Source: Chamaea fasciata (lineage: Eukaryota; Chordata; Aves; Passeriformes; Sylviidae). From it: 64,000 nucleotides of DNA. Made by a program: the position numbers and the translations under genes. The DNA lies in contig JARCOQ010000178.1 of assembly GCA_029207755.1 (NCBI GenBank), positions 79,590-143,589 on the forward strand, written 5' to 3'. Of this stretch, positions 37,193 to 51,200 are shown piece by piece (positions within the stretch are counted from its first letter, which is position 1; every line of letters starts with the position of its first letter). The notes beneath the pieces are model-generated. The model was not told the origin of the DNA, searched no databases, and was given only the letters and a program-made list of their open reading frames with translations.

Positions 37193-39362
37193 GACAGCCA
37201 GGGCACCCCAGGGACACCCAGGGCACCCCCACAGACACCGAGGGGACAGCCAGGGCACCCTAGGGACAGCCATGGCCCCCTAGGGACAGCCAGGGCACCC
37301 ACAGAGACACCGAGGGCACAGCCAGGGCACCCTAGGGACAGCCAGGGCACCCCAGGGACACCTAAGGGACAGGCAGGGCACCCCCAGGGACACCTAGGGG
37401 ACAGGCAGGGCACCCCCAGGGACACTGGCGGGACAGCCAGGGCACCCCCAGAGACCCCTAGAGGACAGCCAGGGACCTCCTAGGGACACTCTGGGCACCC
37501 CAAGGGACACCTTGGGGTCAGCAAGGGCACCCCAGGGACACCCAGGGCACACCCAGGGACACGGAGGAGACACCCAGGGCACCCCCAGGGACACTTAGGT
37601 GACAGCCAGGGAACCCCAGGGACACCCTGTGCACCCCCAGGGACACCCAGGGCACCCCCAGGGACACCTAGGGGACAGCCAGGGCCCCCCCAGGGAGACC
37701 TAGGGGACAGCCAGGGCATCCCAGGGACACCCAGGGCACCCCCAGGGACACCGAGGGGACAGCCAGGGCACCCTAGGGAAAGCCATGGCACCCTAGGGAC
37801 AGCCATGGCACCCCAGGGACACCCAGGGCACCCCCAGAGACACCGAGGGCACAGCCAGGGCACCCTAGGGACAGCCAGGGCACCCCAGGGACACCTAAGG
37901 GACAGGCAGGGCACCCCAAGGGACACTGACGGGACAGCCAGGGCACCCCCAGAGACCCCTAGGGGACAGCCAGGGACCTCCTAGGGACACTCTGGGCACC
38001 CCAAGGGACACCTTGGGGTCAGCCAGGGCACCCCAGGGACACCCAGGGCACCCCCAGGGACACCTAGGGGACAGTCAGGGAACCCCAGGGACACCCTGTG
38101 CACCCCCAGGGACACCCAGGGCACCCCCAGGGACACCTAGGGGACAGCCAGGGCCCCCCCAGGGAAACCTAGGGGACAGCCAGGGAACCCCAGGGACACC
38201 CTGTGCACGCCCAGGGACACCCAGGGCACACCCAGGGACACCTAGGGGACAGACAGGGCACCCTAGGGACAGCCAGGGCACCCCCAGGGACACCCAGGGC
38301 ACCCCCAGGGACACCTAGGGGACAGCCAGGGCACCTCGAGGGACAGGTAGGGCACCCCCAGGGACACCTACAGGACAGCCAGGGCCGCCCCAGAGACACC
38401 CTGGGCACCCCCAGGGACACCTAGGGGACACGCAGGGTACCCCCAGGGACAACGAGGGGACAGCCAGGGCACCCCCAGGGACAGCCAAGGCACCCCAGGG
38501 ACACCTAGGGCACAGCCAGGGCACCCTAGGGACAGCCAGGGCACCCCCAGGGACACCTAAGGGACAGGCAGGGCATCCCCAGGGACACCTAGGGGACAGC
38601 CAGGGCACCCCCAGGGACACCCAGGGCACCCCCAGGGACATCCAGGGGACAGCCAGGGCACCCCAGGGACATTTAGGGGACAGCACGGGCACTCCAGGGA
38701 CACCCAGGGCACCCCAAGGGACACGAAGGGGACAGCCAGGGCACCCCCAGGGACAGCCAGGGCCCCCCCAGGGACATCAAGGGCACCCCCAGGGACACCT
38801 AGGGGACAGCCAGGGCAGCCCAGGGACACCAAGGGGACCCCCAGGGACACCTAGGGGACAGCCAGGGCACCTACAGGAACACCTAGGAGACAGCCAGGGC
38901 ACCCCAGGGATAGCGAGGGCACCCCCAGGGACACCTAGGCGACCTCCAGGGACATCTAGGGGACAGCCAGGGCACCCCAGGGACAGCCAGGGCACCCCCA
39001 GGGACACCTAGGGGACAGCCAGGGCATCCCGAGGGACAGGGAGGGCACCCACAGGGACACCTAGGAGACAGCCAGGGTACGCCAGGGACACCCAGGGCAC
39101 CCCAGGGACACCTAGAGGACAGCCAGGGCACCACAGGGACACCTACGGCACAGCCAGGGCACCCTAGGGACAGCCAGGGCACCCTCAGGGACACCAAGGG
39201 CACAGCCAGGCCACCCCAAGGACAGCCAGGGCAGCCCAGGGACACCTACAGGACAGCCAGGGCACCCCAGGGCAGCCCAGGGACACCCAGGGTACACCGG
39301 GTACACGTAGGGGACCTCCCGGGCACCCCAGGGACAGCCAGGGCACCCCAGGGACACCCAGG
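37193..39362. repeat. 2.17-kb block, copy 2 (offset 5348)
   Basis: This is the second copy of 31845-34014. Its right part, from about 37735, also starts a 1627-bp tandem unit whose next copy is 39362-40980. Confidence 0.9.
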
Positions 39363-40980
39363 GCACCCCCAGGGACACCGAGGGGACAGCCAGGGCACCC
39401 TAGGGAAAGCCATGGCACCCTAGGGACAGCCATGGCACCCCAGGGACACCCAGGGCACCCCCAGAGACACCGAGGGCACAGCCAGGGCACCCTAGGGACA
39501 GCCAGGGCACCCCAGGGACACCTAAGGGACAGGCAGGGCACCCCAAGGGACACTGACGGGACAGCCAGGGCACCCCCAGAGACCCCTAGGGGACAGCCAG
39601 GGACCTCCTAGGGACACTCTGGGCACCCCAAGGGACACCTTGGGGTCAGCCAGGGCACCCCAGGGACACCCAGGGCACCCCCAGGGACACCTAGGGGACA
39701 GTCAGGGAACCCCAGGGACACCCTGTGCACCCCCAGGGACACCCAGGGCACCCCCAGGGACACCTAGGGGACAGCCAGGGCCCCCCCAGGGAAACCTAGG
39801 GGACAGCCAGGGAACCCCAGGGACACCCTGTGCACGCCCAGGGACACCCAGGGCACACCCAGGGACACCTAGGGGACAGACAGGGCACCCTAGGGACAGC
39901 CAGGGCACCCCCAGGGACACCCAGGGCACCCCCAGGGACACCTAGGGGACAGCCAGGGCACCTCGAGGGACAGGTAGGGCACCCCCAGGGACACCTACAG
40001 GACAGCCAGGGGCCGCCCCAGAGACACCCTGGGCACCCCCAGGGACACCTAGGGGACACGCAGGGTACCCCCAGGGACAACGAGGGGACAGCCAGGGCAC
40101 CCCAGGGACAGCCAAGGCACCCCAGGGACACCTAGGGCACAGCCAGGGCACCCTAGGGACAGCCAGGGCACCCCCAGGGACACCTAAGGGACAGGCAGGG
40201 CATCCCCAGGGACACCTAGGGGACAGCCAGGGCACCCCCAGGGACACCCAGGGCACCCCCAGGGACATCCAGGGGACAGCCAGGGCACCCCAGGGACATT
40301 TAGGGGACAGCACGGGCACTCCAGGGACACCCAGGGCACCCCCAGGGACACGAAGGGGACAGCCAGGGCACCCCCAGGGACAGCCAGGGCCCCCCCAGGG
40401 ACATCAAGGGCACCCCCAGGGACACCTAGGGGACAGCCAGGGCAGCCCAGGGACACCAAGGGGACCCCCAGGGACACCTAGGGGACAGCCAGGGCACCTA
40501 CAGGAACACCTAGGAGACAGCCAGGGCACCCCAGGGATAGCGAGGGCACCCCCAGGGACACCTAGGCGACCTCCAGGGACATCTAGGGACAGCCAGGGCA
40601 CCCCAGGGACAGCCAGGGCACCCCCAGGGACACCTAGGGGACAGCCAGGGCATCCCGAGGACAGGGAGGGCACCCACAGGGACACCTAGGAGACAGCCAG
40701 GGTACGCCAGGGACACCCAGGGCACCCCAGGGACACCTAGAGGACAGCCAGGGCACCACAGGGACACCTACGGCACAGCCAGGGCACCCTAGGGACAGCC
40801 AGGGCACCCTCAGGGACACCAAGGGCACAGCCAGGCCACCCCAAGGACAGCCAGGGCAGCCCAGGGACACCTACAGGACAGCCAGGGCACCCCAGGGCAG
40901 CCCAGGGACACCAGGGTACACCGGGTACACGTAGGGGACCTCCCGGGCACCCCAGGGACAGCCAGGGCACCCCAGGGACA
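39362..40980. repeat. 1627-bp higher-order repeat, second copy
   Basis: This copy follows 37735-39361 head to tail. The junction at about 39362 joins the point reached in the left copy back to its own start. That is the expected product of unequal exchange or replication slippage between units. Its right half contains several one-base losses absent from the left copy. Confidence 0.88.
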
Positions 40981-43900
40981 CCCAGGGGCCCCCCCCAGGG
41001 ACACCTACGGGACAGCCAGGGAACGCCAGGGACACGTAGGGGACAGCCAGGGCACCCTAGGGACAAGCAGGGCACCCCCAGGGACACCTAGGCGACCTCC
41101 AGACACATCTAGGAGACAGCCAGGGCACCCCAGGGACAGCCAGGGCACCCCCAAGGAAACCTAGGGGACAGCCAGGGCACCACAGGAACAGCCAGGGCAC
41201 CCCCAGGGACACCTAGGGGACAGCCAGGGCCCCCCCAGGGACACCTAGGGGGACAGCCAGGGGACCCCAGGGACACCCAGGGCACCCCCAGGGACACGAA
41301 GGGGACAGCCAGGGCATCCCGAGGGACAGGGAGGGCACCCAGAGGGACACCTAGGGCACAGCCAGGGCACCCTAGGGACAGCCAGGGCACCCTCAGGGAC
41401 ACCAAAGGGCACAGCCAGGCACCCCAAGGACAGCCAGGGCAGCCCAGGGACACCTACGGGACAGCCAAGGCACCCCAGGTTTGCCCAGGGACACCCAGGG
41501 TACCCCAGGACACCCAGGGCACCCCCAGGGACACCGAGGGGACAGCCAGGGCTCTTTCAGGGACACCTAGGGGACAACCTGGGCACCCCCAAGGACACCC
41601 AGGGCACCCCCAGGGACACTGAGGGCACAGCCAGGGCACCCCAAAGGACACCTAGGGGACACGCAGGGTACCCCCAGGGACAATGAGGGACAGCCATGGC
41701 ACCCCCAGGGACAGCCACGGCACCCCAGGGACACCTAATGCACAGCCAGGGCACCCTAGGGACAGCCAGGGCACCCCCAGGGACACCTAGGGGACAGCCA
41801 GGGCACCCCCAGGGACACCTAGAGGACAACCAGGGCACCCCCAGGGACACCTAGGGGACAGCCAGGGCACCCCGAGGGACACCAGGGCACCCCCAGGGAC
41901 ACCTAGGGGACAGGCAGGGCACCCCCAGGGACACCTAGGGGACTGCCAGGGCACCCTAGGGACAGCCAGGGCACCCCCAGGGACACCTAGAGGACAGCCA
42001 GGGAACCCCAGGGACACCCTGGGCATCCCCAGGGACACATAATGCACCCCCAGGGACACCTAGGGGACAGCCAGGGCCCCCCCAGGGACACCTAGGGGAC
42101 AGCCAGGGAACCTCAGGACACCCTGTGCACCCCCAGGGACACACAGGGCACACCCGGGGACACCTAGGGGACACGCAGGGTACCCCAGGGACAACGAGGG
42201 GACAGCCAGGGCAACCCAGGGACAGCCAAGGCACCCCAGGGACACCTACGGGACAGGCAGGGCACCCCAAGGGACACTTAGGGGACAGCCAGGGCACCCC
42301 CAGGGACACCTAGGGGACACCCAGGGCACTCCCAGGGACATTTAGGGGACAGCACGGGCACTCCAGGGACACCCAGGGCACCCCCAGGGACACGAAGGGG
42401 ACAGCCAGGGCACCCCCAGGGACAGCCAGGGCTCCCCCAGGGACAGCCAGGGCACACCAAAAGACACCTAAAGGACAGCCAGGGCACCCCCAGGGCCACC
42501 TAAAGGACAGCCAGGGCAACCCCAGGGACAGCCAGGGCCCCCCCAGGGACATCAAGGGCACCCCCAGGGACACCTAGGGGACAGCCAGGGCAGCCCAGGG
42601 ACACCCAGGGCACCCCCATGGACACCTCGGGGACAGCCAGGGTACCTCCAGGGACACCAAGGGGACCCCCAGGGACACCTAGGGGACAGCCAGGGCACCT
42701 ACAGGGACACCTAGGAGACAGCCAGGGCACCCAGGGACAGCGAGGGCACCCCCAGGGACACCTAGGGGACAGCCAGTGCCCCCCCAGGGACACCTAGGGG
42801 ACAGCCAGGGGACCCCAGGGACACCCAGGGCACCCCAGGGACACCTAGGGGACAGCCAGGGCATCCCGAGGGACAGGGAGGGCACCCAATGGGACACCTA
42901 GGAGGCCAGGGTACGCCAGGGACACCCAGGGCACCCCAGGGACACCTAGAGGACAGCCAGGGCACCACAGGGACACCTAGGGCACAGCCAGGGCACCCTA
43001 GGGACAGCCAGGGCACCCTCAGGGACACCAAGGGCACAGCCAGGCCACCCCAAGGACAGCCAGGGCAGCCCAGGGACACCTACAGGACAGCCAGGGCACC
43101 CCAGGGCAGCCCAGGGACACCCAGGGTACACCGGGTACACGTAGGGGACCTCCCGGGCACCCCCAGGGACAGCCAGGGCACCCCAGGGACACCCAGGGCC
43201 CCCCCAGGGACACCTACGGGACAGCCAGGGAACGCCAGGGACACGTAGGGGACAGCCAGGGCACCCTAGGGACAAGCAGGGCACCCCCAGGGACACCTAG
43301 GCGACCTCCAGACACATCTAGGAGACAGCCAGGGCACCCCAGGGACAGCCAGGGCACCCCCAGGGACACCTAGGGGACAGCCAGGGCACCACAGGAACAG
43401 CCAGGGCACCCCCAGGGACACCTAGGGGACAGCCAGGGCCCCCCCAGGGACACCTAGGGGACAGCCAGGGGACCCCAGGGACACCCACGGCACCCCCAGG
43501 GACACGTAGGGGACAGCCAGGGCATCCCGAGGGACAGGGAGGGCACCCACAGGGACACCTAGGGCACAGCCAGGGCACCCTAGGGACAGCCAGGGCCCCC
43601 CCAGGGACACCTAGGGGACAGCCAGGGGACCCCAGGGACACCCAGGGCACCCCCAGGGACACGTAGGGGACAGCCAGGGCATCCCGAGGGACAGGGAGGG
43701 CACCCACAGGGACACCTAGGGCACAGCCAAGGCACCCTAGGGACAGCCAGGGCACCCTCAGGGACACCAAGGGCACAGCCAGGCCACCCCAAGGACAGCC
43801 AGGGCAGCCCAGGGACACCTACGGGACAGCCAAGGCACCCCAGGGCTGCCCAGGGACACCCAGGGTACCCCAGGGACACCCAGGGCACCCCCAGGGACAC

Positions 43901-44157
43901 CGAGGGGACAGCCAGGGCACCCTCAGGGACACCTAGGGGACAACCTGGGCACCCCCAAGGACACCCAGGGCACCCCCAGGGACACTGAGGGCACAGCCAG
44001 GGCACCCCAAAGGACACCTAGGGGACACGCAGGGTACCCCCAGGGACAATGAGGGGACAGCCATGGCACCCCCAGGGACAGCCACGGCACCCCAGGGACA
44101 CCTAATGCACAGCCAGGGCACCCTAGGGACAGCCAGGGCACCCCCAGGGACACCTAG
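40981..44157. repeat. 3.2-kb block, indel-rich copy 2
   Basis: This copy of 34014-37190 has many one- or two-base indels at homopolymers between about 41.0 and 43.2 kb. Examples are CTAGGGGGACAG near 41250, CCAAAGGGC near 41404, CCCCAGGACACC near 41508, ATGAGGGACAG near 41686, CTCAGGACACC near 42115 and GGGCACCCAGGG near 42728. From about 43.2 kb the indels stop. Confidence 0.87.
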
Positions 44158-45206
44158 GGGACAGCCAGGGCACCCCCAGGGACACCTAGAGGACAGCCAG
44201 GGCACCCCCAGGGACACCTAGGGGACAGCCAGGGCACCCCGAGGGACACCAGGGCACCCCCAGGGACACCTAGGGGACAGGCAGGGCACCCCCAGGGACA
44301 CCTAGGGGACTGCCAGGGCACCCTAGGGACAGCCAGGGCACCCCCAGGGACACCTAGAGGACAGCCAGGGAACCCCAGGGACACCCTGGGCATCCCCAGG
44401 GACACATAATGCACCCCCAGGGACACCTAGGGGACAGCCAGGGCCCCCCCAGGGACACCTAGGGGACAGCCAGGGAACCTCAGGGACACCCTGTGCACCC
44501 CCAGGGACACACAGGGCACACCCGGGGACACCTAGGGGACACGCAGGGTACCCCCAGGGACAACGAGGGGACAGCCAGGGCAACCCAGGGACAGCCAAGG
44601 CACCCCAGGGACACCTACGGGACAGGCAGGGCACCCAAAGGGACACTTAGGGGACAGCCAGGGCACCCCCAGGGACACCTAGGGGACACCCAGGGCACTC
44701 CCAGGGACATTTAGGGGACAGCACGGGCACTCCAGGGACACCCAGGGCACCCCCAGGGACACGAAGGGGACAGCCAGGGCACCCCCAGGGACAGCCAGGG
44801 CTCCCCCAGGGACAGCCAGGGCACACCAAAAGACACCTAAAGGACAGCCAGGGCACCCCCAGGGCCACCTAGGGGACAGCCAGGGCACCCCCAGGGACAG
44901 CCAGGGCCCCCCCAGGGACATCAAGGGCACCCCCAGGGACACCTAGGGGACAGCCAGGGCAGCCCAGGGACACCCAGGGCACCCCCATGGACACCTCGGG
45001 GACAGCCAGGGTACCTCCAGGGACACCAAGGGGACCCCCAGGGACACCTAGGGGACAGCCAGGGCACCTACAGGGACACCTAGGAGACAGCCAGGGCACC
45101 CCAGGGACAGCGAGGGCACCCCCAGGGACACCTAGGCGACCTCCAGGGACATCTAGGGGACAGCCAGGGCACCCCAGGGACAGCCAGGGCACCCCCAGGG
45201 ACACCT

Positions 45207-48200
45207 AGGGGACAGCCAGTGCCCCCCCAGGGACACCTAGGGGACAGCCAGGGGACCCCAGGGACACCCAGGGCACCCCCAGGGACACCTAGGGGACAGC
45301 CAGGGCATCCCAAGGGACAGGGAGGGCACCCAATGGGACACCTAGGAGACAGCCAGGGTACGCCAGGGACACCCAGGGCACCCCAGGGACACCTAGAGGA
45401 CAGCCAGGGCACCACAGGGACACCTAGGGCACAGCCAGGGCACCCTAGGGACAGCCAGGGCACCCTCAGGGACACCAAGGGCACAGCCAGGCCACCCCAA
45501 GGACAGCCAGGGCAGCCCAGGGACACCTACAGGACAGCCAGGGCACCCCAGGGCAGCCCAGGGACACCCAGGGTACACCGGGTACACGTAGGGGACCTCC
45601 CGGGCACCCCAGGGACAGCCAGGGCACCCCAGGGACACCCAGGGCCCCCCCAGGGACACCTACGGGACAGCCAGGGAACGCCAGGGACACGTAGGGGACA
45701 GCCAGGGCACCCTAGGGACAAGCAGGGCACCCCCAGGGACACCTAGGCGACCTCCAGACACATCTAGGAGACAGCCAGGGCACCCCAGGGACAGCCAGGG
45801 CACCCCCAGGGACACCTAGGGGACAGCCAGGGCACCACAGGAACAGCCAGGGCACCCCCAGGGACACCTAGGGGACAGCCAGGGCCCCCCCAGGGACACC
45901 TAGGGGACAGCCAGGGGACCCCAGGGACACCCAGGGCACCCCCAGGGACACGTAGGGGACAGCCAGGGCATCCCGAGGGACAGGGAGGGCACCCACAGGG
46001 ACACCTAGGGCACAGCCAGGGCACCCTAGGGACAGCCAGGGCACCCTCAGGGACACCAAGGGCACAGCCAGGCCACCCCAAGGACAGCCAGGGCAGCCCA
46101 GGGACACCTATGGGACAGCCAAGGCACCCCAGGGCTGCCCAGGGACACCCAGGGTACCCCAGGGACACGTAGGGGACCTCCCGGGCACCCCAGGGACAGC
46201 CAGGGCACCCCAGGGACACCCAGGGCCCCCCCAGGGACACCTATGGGACAGCCAGGGAACGCCAGGGACACGTAGGGGACAGCCAGGGCACCCTAGGGAT
46301 AGGCAGGGCACCCCCAGGGACACCTAGGGGACAGCCAGGGCCCCCCCAGGGACACCTAGGGGACAGCCAGGGCACCCCAGGGACACCCAGGGCACCCCCA
46401 GGGACACCGAGGGGACAGCCAGGGCACCCTAGGGACAGCCATGTCCCCCTAGGGACAGCCAGGGCACCCCCAGAGACACCGAGGGCACAGCCAGGGCACC
46501 CTAGGGACAGCCAGGGCACCCCAGGGACACCTAAGGGACAGGCAGGGCACCCCCAGGGACACCTAGGGGACAGGCAGGGCACCCCCAGGGACACTGACGG
46601 GACAGCCAGGGCAACCCCAGAGACCCCTAGAGGACAGCCAGGGACCTCCTAGGGACACTCTGGGCACCCCAAGGGACACCTTGGGGTCAGCAAGGGCACC
46701 CCAGGGACACCCAGGGCACACCCAGGGACACGGAGAGGAGACCCAGGGCACCCCCAGGGACACCTAGGGGACAGCCAGGGAACCCCAGGGACACCCTGTG
46801 CCCCCCCAGGGACACCCAGGGCACCCCCAGGGACACCTAGGGGACAGCCAGGGCCCCCCCAGGGACACCTAGGGGACAGCCAGGGCACCCCAGGGACACC
46901 CAGGGCACCCCCAGGGACACCGAGGGGACAGCCAGGGCACCCTAGGGAAAGCCATGGCACCCTAGGGACAGCCAGGGCACCCCAGGGACACCCAGGGCAC
47001 CCCCAGAGACACCGAGGTCACAGCCAGGGCACCCTAGGGACAGCCAGGGCACTCCAGGGACACCTAAGGGACAGGCAGGGCACCCCCAGGGACACCTAGG
47101 GGACAGGCAGGGCACCCCAAGGGACACTGACGGGACAGCCAGGGCACCCCCAGAGACCCCTAGGGGACAGCCAGGGACCTCCTAGGGACACTCTGTGCAC
47201 CCCAAGGGACACCTTGGGGTCAGCCAGGGCACCCCGGGGACACCCAGGGCACCCCCAGGGACACCTAGGGGACAGCCAGGGAACCCCAGGGACACCCTGT
47301 GCACGCCCAGGGACACCCAGGGCACACCCAGGGACACCTAGGGGACAGCCAGGGCACCCTAGGGACAGCCAGGGCACCCCCAGGGACACCCAGGGCACCC
47401 CCAGGGACACCTAGGGGACAGCCAGGGCACCTCGAGGGACAGGGAGGGCACCCCCAGGGACACCTACAGGACAGCCAGGGCCCCCCCAGGGACATCCAGG
47501 GCACCCCCAGGGACACCTAGGGGACAGCCAGGGCATCCCCAGGGACACCCTGGGCACCCCCAGGGTCACCTAGGGGACAGCCAGGGTACCCCAGGCACAC
47601 CCAGGGCACCCCCAGGGACACCTAGGGGACAGCGAGGGAACCCCAGGGACACCTAGGGGACAGCCAGGGCACCCCCAGGGACACCTAGGGGACAGCCAGG
47701 GCAACCCCAGGGACAGCCAGGGCACCCCCAGGGACACCTAGGGGACAGGCAGGGCACCCTCAGGGACACCTAGGGGACTGCCAGGGCACCCTAGGGACAG
47801 CCAGGGCACCCCCAGGGACACCTAGGGGACAGCCAGGGAACCCCAGGGACACCCTTGGCACCCCCAGGGACACCTAATGCACCCCCAGGGACACCAAGGG
47901 GACAGCCAGGGCCCCCCCAGGGACACCTAGGGGACAGCCAGGGAACCCCAGGGACACCCTGTGCACCCCTAGGGACACCCAGGGCACCCCCAGGGACACC
48001 TAGGGGACAGCCAGGGCCCCCCCAGGGACACCTAGGGGACAGCCAGGGAACCTCAGGGACACCCTGTGCACCCCCAGGGAAAACCAGGGCACACCCGGGG
48101 AAACCTAGGGGACAGCCCGGGCACCCTAGGGACAGCAAGGGCACAGAAAGGGCACCCTAGGGACAGCCAGGGCACCCCCAAGGACACCTAGGGGACACGC

Positions 48201-51200
48201 AGGGTACCCCCAGGGACAACGAGGGGACAGCCAGGGCACCCCCAGGGACAGCCAAGGCACCCCAGGGACACCTAGGGCACAGCCAGGGCACCCTAGGGAC
48301 AGCCAGGGCACCCCCAGGGACACCTAAGGGACAGGCAGGGCACCCCCAGGGACACCTAGGGGACAGCCAGGGCACCCCCAGGGACACCCAGGGCACCCCC
48401 AGGGACATCCAGGGGACAGCCAGGGCACCCCAGGGACATTTAGGGGACAGCACGGGCACTCCAGGGACACCCAGGGCACCCCCAGGGACACGAAGGGGAC
48501 AGCCAGGGCACCCCCAGGGACAGCCAGGGCCCCCCCAGGGACATCAAGGGCACCCCCAGGGACACCTAGGGGGACAGCCAGGGCAGCCCAGGGACACCCA
48601 GGGCACCCCCATGGACACCTCGGGGACAGCCAGGGTACCCCCAGGGACACCAAGGGGACACCCAGGGACACCTAGGGGACAGCCAGGGCACCTACAGGGA
48701 CACCTAGGAGACAGCCAGGGCACCACAGGGATAGCAAGGGCACCCCCAGGGACACCTAGGGGACAGCCAGGGCCCCCCCAGGGACACCTAGGGGACAGCC
48801 AGGGGACCCCAGGGACACCCAGGGCACCCCCAGGGACACCTAGGGGACAGCCAGGGCATCCCGAGGGACAGGGAGGACACCCACAGGGACACCTAGGAGA
48901 CAGCCAGGGTACGCCAGGGACACCCAGGGCACCCCAGGGACACCTAGAGGACAGCCAGGGCACCACAGGGACACCTACGGCACAGCCAGGGCACCCTAGG
49001 GACAGCCAGGGCACCCTCAGGGACACCAAGGGCACAGCCAGGCCACCCCAAGGACAGCCAGGGCAGCCCAGGGACACCTACAAGACAGCCAGGGGACCCC
49101 AGGGCAGCCCAGGGACACCCAGGGTACACCGGGTACACGTAGGGGACCTCCCGGGCACCCCAGGGACAGCCAGGGCACCCCAGGGACACCCAGGGCCCCC
49201 CCAGGGACACCTACGGGACAGCCAGGGAACGCCAGGGACACGTAGGGGACAGCCAGGGCACCCTAGGGACAAGCAGGGCACCCCCAGGGACACCTAGGCG
49301 ACCTCCAGACACATCTAGGAGACAGCCAGGGCACCCCAGGGACAGCCAGGGCACCCCCAGGGACACCTAGGGGACAGCCAGGGCACCACAGGAACAGCCA
49401 GGGCACCCCCAGGGACACCTATGGGGACAGCCAGGGCCCCCCCAGGGACACCTAGGGGACAGCTAGGGGACCCCAGGGACACCCAGGGCACCCCCAGGGA
49501 CACGTAGGGGACAGCCAGGGCATCCCGAGGGACAGGGAGGGCACCCACAGGGACACCTAGGGCACAGCCAGGGCACCCTAGGGACAGCCAGGGCACCCTC
49601 AGGGACACCAAGGGCACAGCCAGGCCACCCCAAGTACAGCCAGGGCAGCCCAGGGACACCTACAGGACAGCCAGGGCACCCCAGGGCTGCCCAGGGACAC
49701 CCAGGGTACCCCAGGGACACGTAGGGGACCTCCCGGGCACCCCAGGGACAGCCAGGGCAACCCAGGGACACCCAGGGCCCCCCCAGGGACACCTATGGGA
49801 CAGCCAGGGAACGCCAGGGACACGTAGGGGACAGCCAGGGCACCCTAGGGATAGGCAGGGCACCGCCAGGGACACCTAGGGGACAGCCAGGGCCCCCCCA
49901 GGGACACCTAGGGGACAGCCAGGGCAACCCAGGGACACCCAGGGCACCCCCAGGGACACCGAGGGGACAGCCAGGGCACCCTAGGGACAGCCATGGCCCC
50001 CTAGGGACAGCCAGGGCACCCCCAGAGACACCGAGGGCACAGCCAGGGCACCCTAGGGACAGCCAGGGCACCCCAGGGACACATAAGGGACAGGCAGGGC
50101 ACCCCCAGGGACACCTAGGGGACAGGCAGGGCACCCCCAGGGACACTGACGGGACAGCCAGGGCAACCCCAGAGACCCCTAGAGGACAGCCAGGGACCTC
50201 CTAGGGACACTCTGGGCACCCCAAGGGACACCTTGGGGTCAGCAAGGGCACCCCAGGGACACCCAGGGCACACCCAGGGACACGGAGAGGAGACCCAGGG
50301 CACCCCCAGGGACACCTAGGGGACAGCCAGGGAACCCCAGGGACACCCTGTGCCCCCCCAGTGGACACCCAGGGCACCCCCAGGGACACCTAGGGGACAG
50401 CCAGGGCCCCCCCAGGGACACCTAGGGGACAGCCAGGGCACCCCAGGGACACCCAGGGCACCCCCAGGGACACCGAGGGGACAGCCAGGGCACCCTAGGG
50501 AAAGCCATGGCACCCTAGGGACAGCCAGGGCACCCCAGGGACACCCAGGGCACCCCCAGAGACACCGAGGTCACAGCCAGGGCACCCTAGGGACAGCCAG
50601 GGCACTCCAGGGACACCTAAGGGACAGGCAGGGCACCCCCAGGGACACCTAGGGGACAGGCAGGGCACCCCAAGGGACACTGACGGGACAGCCAGGGCAC
50701 CCCCAGAGACCCCTAGGGGACAGCCAGGGACCTCCTAGGGACACTCTGTGCACCCCAAGGGACACCTTGGGGTCAGCCAGGGCACCCCGGGGACACCCAG
50801 GGCACCCCCAGGGACACCTAGGGGACAGCCAGGGAACCCCAGGGACACCCTGTGCACGCCCAGGGACACCCAGGGCACACCCAGGGACACCTAGGGGACA
50901 GCCAGGGCACCCTAGGGACAGCCAGGGCACCCCCAGGGACACCCAGGGCACCCCCAGGGACACCTAGGGGACAGCCAGGGCACCTCGAGGGACAGGGAGG
51001 GCACCCCCAGGGACACCTACAGGACAGCCAGGGCCCCCCCAGGGACATCCAGGGCACCCCCAGGGACACCTAGGGGACAGCCAGGGCATCCCCAGGGACA
51101 CCCTGGGCACCCCCAGGGACACCTAGGGGACAGCCAGGGTACCCCAGGCACACCCAGGGCACCCCCAGGGACACCTAGGGGACAGCGAGGGAACCCCAGG

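Larger units (their letters stand above)
33223..45206. repeat. Nested higher-order repeat domain
   Basis: This region is a patchwork of long copies: 34014-37190 recurs at 40981-44157 (offset 6967 at both ends, drifting between), 37735-39361 recurs at 39362-40980 (1627), and about 41790-43600 recurs near 44157-46000 (about 2370 to 2450). The variant GGGTACACCGGGTACACG marks equivalent points at 33942, 36158, 39290, 40914 and 43124. The array is uninterrupted and no gene is visible. Confidence 0.9.
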
